A DNA stretch of 64,000 bases from Sporolactobacillus kofuensis (GTDB lineage Bacteria > Bacillota > Bacilli > Bacillales > Sporolactobacillaceae). The position numbers and the translations under genes are program-made. The DNA lies in contig NZ_JBHSTQ010000010.1 in NCBI RefSeq assembly GCF_042660205.1, forward strand, positions 1 through 64,000. The letters run 5' to 3'. Below, one piece after another: positions 60,904-64,000 of the stretch (positions within the stretch are counted from its first letter, which is position 1; every line of letters starts with the position of its first letter). The notes below the pieces were generated by a model. The model did no database searches, was not told the origin of the DNA, and saw only the letters and a list, made by a program, of their open reading frames with translations.

Positions 60904-60937
60904 TGATGGATGAGGCACTAGACTGCCTCATCCATCA
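60904..60937 (+). other. Strong hairpin between the binding-protein and ATPase genes
   Basis: TGATGGATGAGGCA (60904-60917) pairs perfectly over 14 bases with 60924-60937 around a six-base loop. No T-tract follows (AATTTATT). Such stems inside ABC operons protect the upstream mRNA and raise binding-protein output over ATPase and permeases; that role is inferred. Confidence 0.6.
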
Positions 60938-61032
60938 ATTTATTATTAAGACTAATGACTAACTTGGACACTTGAAGGCCTGTTTTTATGAACAAGCTTT
61001 TTTTACATATTCAGAGATGGGAGACTGAAGGC

Positions 61033-62556
61033 ATGTCCTATGCAATTGAAATGAGACATATCAGGAAAGAATTTCCCGGTATTGTGGCCAATGATGATAT
61101 TACTCTTCAAGTGGAAGAAGGGGAAATTCATGCACTCTTCGGTGAAAACGGAGCCGGGAAATCGACACTGATGAATGTTTTATTTGGCCTTTATCAACCA
61201 GATAAGGGAGAAATTTACGTTCATGGGGAAAAGGCGGTCATTAATGATCCAAACGACGCAACTCGGCTCGGCATAGGCATGGTGCATCAGCATTTTATGT
61301 TGATCGACAAGTTCACCGTTGCTGAAAACATTATTTTGGGAAGAGAACCAAAGAAGCATGGCATGCTCGATATGGCCAAGGCTGTTAAAATAGTTAAAGA
61401 ACTCTCTGAGAAGTATGGACTAGATGTTGATCCGAACCAAAAAATTGAAGATATAACCGTTGGTATGCAGCAACGTGTTGAAATTTTAAAGACACTCTAT
61501 CGTGGTTCGGATATTCTGATCTTTGATGAACCGACGGCTGTTTTGACCCCAATTGAGATTCAAGAATTGATTGCGATTATGAAGCGCCTTGTTAAAGAGG
61601 GTAAATCAATTATCTTGATTACACATAAGCTAAAAGAAATTTTTGAATGCTGTGATCGTTGTACGGTCATCCGAAGAGGAAAGAATATTGATTCAATGGC
61701 CATTTCGGAGACGAATCCAACTGACTTGGCGAGTATGATGGTCGGACGCAAAGTTCATGTTCAGATAAATGACGCACCTTATGAGCCGAAAGAGAAGGTC
61801 TTGGAAGTCAGTCACTTATCGGTCCTTGACCAACGTAAAGTAAGCGTCGTAAATGATCTCAATCTGACTGTTCATGGCGGCGAAATTCTCGGCATTGCGG
61901 GTGTAGATGGTAATGGTCAAACAGAACTTATCGAGGCAATTGCAGGGCTCAGAAAAGTAAAAGATGGTAGCATCAAGGTCGACGGTCAGGATCTAACCAA
62001 TCAGAGAACAAGAAAAATTATTGAAGCAGGTCTCGGGTACATTCCAGAAGACCGCCAGAAACATGGCCTTGTTCTTGATTTCTCAGTAGGCGAAAATATG
62101 GTTCTCCAAACCTACTATAAAAAGCCATATGCTCAATCAGGTTTTTTAAAGAACAAGGTTATCACAAAGAAAGCAAAACAATTGATTCAAGAATTTGATG
62201 TGCGCACGCCAAGCGAAAAAACACTCGCGCGCTCACTATCCGGAGGAAACCAACAAAAGGTTATCGTTGCTCGTGAAGTAGATCGAAGCCCAAAACTCTT
62301 GATTGCTGCACAACCAACGCGCGGTCTGGATATCGGTGCGATTGAATTTATTCATGGCAAATTGATCGAGGAAAAGAAAAAAGGAAAAGCTGTGCTTCTC
62401 ATTTCCTTTGAATTAGATGAAATTCTACATTTAAGTGATCGAATTGCCGTGATCTATGAAGGGCGAATTATTGATATTGTCAATCCAAAGGAAACAAATG
62501 AAAATGAACTTGGCTTGCTCATGGCCGGTCGTAGGAAAGGGGGAGCTGAGGCGTGA
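61033..62556 (+). CDS. nupO: Nucleoside ABC importer ATPase, two ABC domains (NupO type)
   Basis: Double ATPase of 507 residues like RbsA/YufO. First domain: Walker A GENGAGKSTLMN, signature VGMQQRVEIL, Walker B ILIFDEPTAVL. Second domain: GVDGNGQTELIEA in place of a full Walker A, signature LSGGNQQKV, and LLIAAQPTRGLD, where the Walker B aspartate-glutamate is replaced. Such asymmetry is normal in this family. ATG 61033 follows GAAGGC; the frame is open to 60988. Confidence 0.9.
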   Translation: MSYAIEMRHIRKEFPGIVANDDITLQVEEGEIHALFGENGAGKSTLMNVLFGLYQPDKGEIYVHGEKAVINDPNDATRLGIGMVHQHFMLIDKFTVAENIILGREPKKHGMLDMAKAVKIVKELSEKYGLDVDPNQKIEDITVGMQQRVEILKTLYRGSDILIFDEPTAVLTPIEIQELIAIMKRLVKEGKSIILITHKLKEIFECCDRCTVIRRGKNIDSMAISETNPTDLASMMVGRKVHVQINDAPYEPKEKVLEVSHLSVLDQRKVSVVNDLNLTVHGGEILGIAGVDGNGQTELIEAIAGLRKVKDGSIKVDGQDLTNQRTRKIIEAGLGYIPEDRQKHGLVLDFSVGENMVLQTYYKKPYAQSGFLKNKVITKKAKQLIQEFDVRTPSEKTLARSLSGGNQQKVIVAREVDRSPKLLIAAQPTRGLDIGAIEFIHGKLIEEKKKGKAVLLISFELDEILHLSDRIAVIYEGRIIDIVNPKETNENELGLLMAGRRKGGAEA

Positions 62557-63617
62557 TCAAATTAGTGAAAAAGATCAATTGGATGACATTGCTTGTCCCT
62601 GTTATTTCCGTTATTCTTGGACTTTTATGCGGAGCAGTGATCATGCTGGTGATCGGCTATAATCCGATTTTGGCATATCAATCCATTGTAGAATCCATTT
62701 TTCTACAGCCGTATTATACTGGCGAAACGATTCGAGCAATGATTCCTCTTGTGCTTGCAGGATTAGCGGTTGCTTTTGCTTTTCGCACCGGCCTTTTCAA
62801 TATTGGTGTAGAAGGACAATTGATGGCCGGTTGGTTAGCATCTGTAGCCTGTGCGATCGTTTTTGGACATCTTCCAAGAGTTATTTTACTTCCGCTCTCC
62901 GTTCTTGCTGGAGGGGCGGCAGGTGCACTCTGGGGTTATATTCCCGGACTGCTGAAGGCTAAGTTTAAAGTACATGAAGTCATTTCAACCATTATGATGA
63001 ATTACATTGCTTTGTACACAACAGCCTATATTATAAAGAATTTCTTATATACTGAAGGTGAACGCACACCAACGATTCCCGCTGCTGCATCGCTGGCATC
63101 ACCTTTTCTTGCCAATTTGACGCAGGGCTCACGGCTTCATTGGGGCTTTATTGTTGCCATCATTGCTGTAGTCGCTATGTGGTTCATCCTGTGGAAAACG
63201 ACTAAGGGGTATGAACTGCGTGCCGTTGGATTCAGCCCGGATGCTTCACAATATGCAGGCATGAATGTGAGTCGAAACATCATTTTGTCTTTGACGATTT
63301 CAGGAATTTTTGCCGGACTTGGTGGAGCAATGGAGGGTCTCGGTACTTATCAATATATGACTATTAATTCTACATTTACTGGAATTGGGTTTAACGGGAT
63401 TGCTGTTGCTTTGCTTGGCCTGAACACACCTATTGGTGTTGTGCTTTCTGGTGCATTGTTTGCCGGATTGCAGACTGGAGGATTGACAATGCAGTCAAAT
63501 GCAGGAGTTCCGGTTGAACTGATTCAAATTATTATTGCTCTGATTATATTCTTTGTCGGTTCAGGTTATGTGATTAAATGGGCGATGGGCCGTCTAACGA
63601 GAAAGGGGCACAAATAA
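62553..63617 (+). CDS. nupP: Nucleoside ABC importer permease (NupP type)
   Basis: Permease of 354 residues of the BPD_transp_2 family, about ten hydrophobic segments, with RTGLFNIGVEGQLMAGWLAS and GFSPDASQYAGMNVSRNI. GTG 62553 overlaps the ATPase stop by four bases (GTGA). Its stop TAATG overlaps the next permease start by one base. Confidence 0.9.
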   Translation: MIKLVKKINWMTLLVPVISVILGLLCGAVIMLVIGYNPILAYQSIVESIFLQPYYTGETIRAMIPLVLAGLAVAFAFRTGLFNIGVEGQLMAGWLASVACAIVFGHLPRVILLPLSVLAGGAAGALWGYIPGLLKAKFKVHEVISTIMMNYIALYTTAYIIKNFLYTEGERTPTIPAAASLASPFLANLTQGSRLHWGFIVAIIAVVAMWFILWKTTKGYELRAVGFSPDASQYAGMNVSRNIILSLTISGIFAGLGGAMEGLGTYQYMTINSTFTGIGFNGIAVALLGLNTPIGVVLSGALFAGLQTGGLTMQSNAGVPVELIQIIIALIIFFVGSGYVIKWAMGRLTRKGHK

Positions 63618-64000
63618 TGAGCTTATTTGAAGTCTTAACGATTATTGTTCCTTCGACTTTGCTTACCGCTGCTCCTTTGATCTTTACCTCATTGGGGGGC
63701 GTGTTTACAGAACGATCCGGTGTTGTCAACATTGGATTGGAAGGTTTAATGGGTGTTGGTGCCTTTACTGCTGCCGTTTCAACATTAGGATTAGAACATG
63801 CTGGATTAGGCGACGCATCCCCTTGGATTGCCATTTTATTCGCTGCAATTGCCGGTGGGATCTTTGCTTTGATTCATGCGGTTGTTTCCATTACCTTTCG
63901 GGCAGATCAAACGGTCAGTGGTGTAGCACTGAACTTTTTGGCAGCAGGCTTAACGATTTTTCTTGTCAAAATGATTTATGAGGGAAAAGGCCAAACGCCT
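63617..64000 (+). CDS. nupQ: Nucleoside ABC importer second permease (NupQ type), cut by window end
   Basis: The first 128 codons are visible. SLGGVFTERSGVVNIGLEGLMGVGAFTAA is the typical start of the second permease of BMP-type nucleoside importers. It begins one base inside the preceding stop and runs off the window; about 190 more residues are expected. Completes the nupNOPQ-like operon. Confidence 0.88.
   Translation, partial: MSLFEVLTIIVPSTLLTAAPLIFTSLGGVFTERSGVVNIGLEGLMGVGAFTAAVSTLGLEHAGLGDASPWIAILFAAIAGGIFALIHAVVSITFRADQTVSGVALNFLAAGLTIFLVKMIYEGKGQTP

Noticed and set aside
1..64000. CRISPR arrays, tRNA or rRNA genes, insertion sequences, prophage
   Set aside because: No regular spacer-repeat series, no cloverleaf or rRNA sequence recognised, and no transposase, integrase or phage structural genes among the frames.

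Overview
The window comes from a spore-forming Firmicute of the order Bacillales with moderate GC. The evidence is the sporulation genes spo0F, spoIIR, spoIID, spoIIQ and a pbpG-type penicillin-binding protein, strong AGGAGG-type ribosome binding sites, and a long block whose order follows the Bacillus subtilis ywfO-to-spoIIQ region: ywfO, ywgA, ywhD, pbpG, ywiB, argS, a ywiE-like cardiolipin synthase, rpoE, pyrG, spo0F, murA2, rho, rpmE, tdk, prfA, prmC, spoIIR, ywlC, mntP, ywlG, glyA, upp, atp operon, ywzB, ywmB, murA, spoIID, spoIIQ. Several B. subtilis members are missing from their usual places (speEB, fbaA/tal, ywlE/rpiB, mnaA). This suggests a lineage outside Bacillus proper, perhaps Sporolactobacillaceae, but the family is a guess.

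Layout. 1-6.1 kb: a beta-glucoside-type PTS permease, then on the minus strand ilvD followed by a BASS-family transporter. 6.1-11 kb: a PHP phosphatase, an HD phosphohydrolase, ywgA, two small minus-strand genes and a stand-alone gamma-glutamylcysteine ligase. 11-47 kb: the conserved core block (cell wall, translation, nucleotide, sporulation and ATP synthase genes). 47-57 kb: a ywr-like cluster made of a Lrp/AsnC regulator, a cytoplasmic gamma-glutamyltranspeptidase, a complete five-gene oligopeptide ABC importer and a split chromate-type transporter. 57-64 kb: a NaiP-like MFS transporter, a MazG-like hydrolase, a Lin0512-family protein, and a nupNOPQ-type nucleoside ABC importer cut by the window end.

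The clearest unexpected signal is in the ilvD leader on the minus strand (5505-5729). A good promoter is followed by a 13-codon ORF ending Val-Val-Ile-Ile-Ile-stop, then a cascade of mutually exclusive stems ending in an intrinsic terminator just before ilvD. This is the architecture of ribosome-mediated transcription attenuation, whereas B. subtilis controls its ilv-leu genes by a T-box, CodY and CcpA. Other regulatory signals include a pyrG promoter starting at GGGC ahead of a terminator (reiterative-transcription attenuation), a 22-bp palindrome over the -35 box of the NaiP-like gene, tandem 11-bp repeats abutting the promoter of the transpeptidase/importer cluster, a dispersed intergenic repeat in two diverged copies, and a 29-codon ORF that abuts spoIID.

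All calls come from reading the sequence and the translated frames. Family names rest on recognised motifs and synteny; no database search was run. Promoters and operators are pattern matches and have not been tested.
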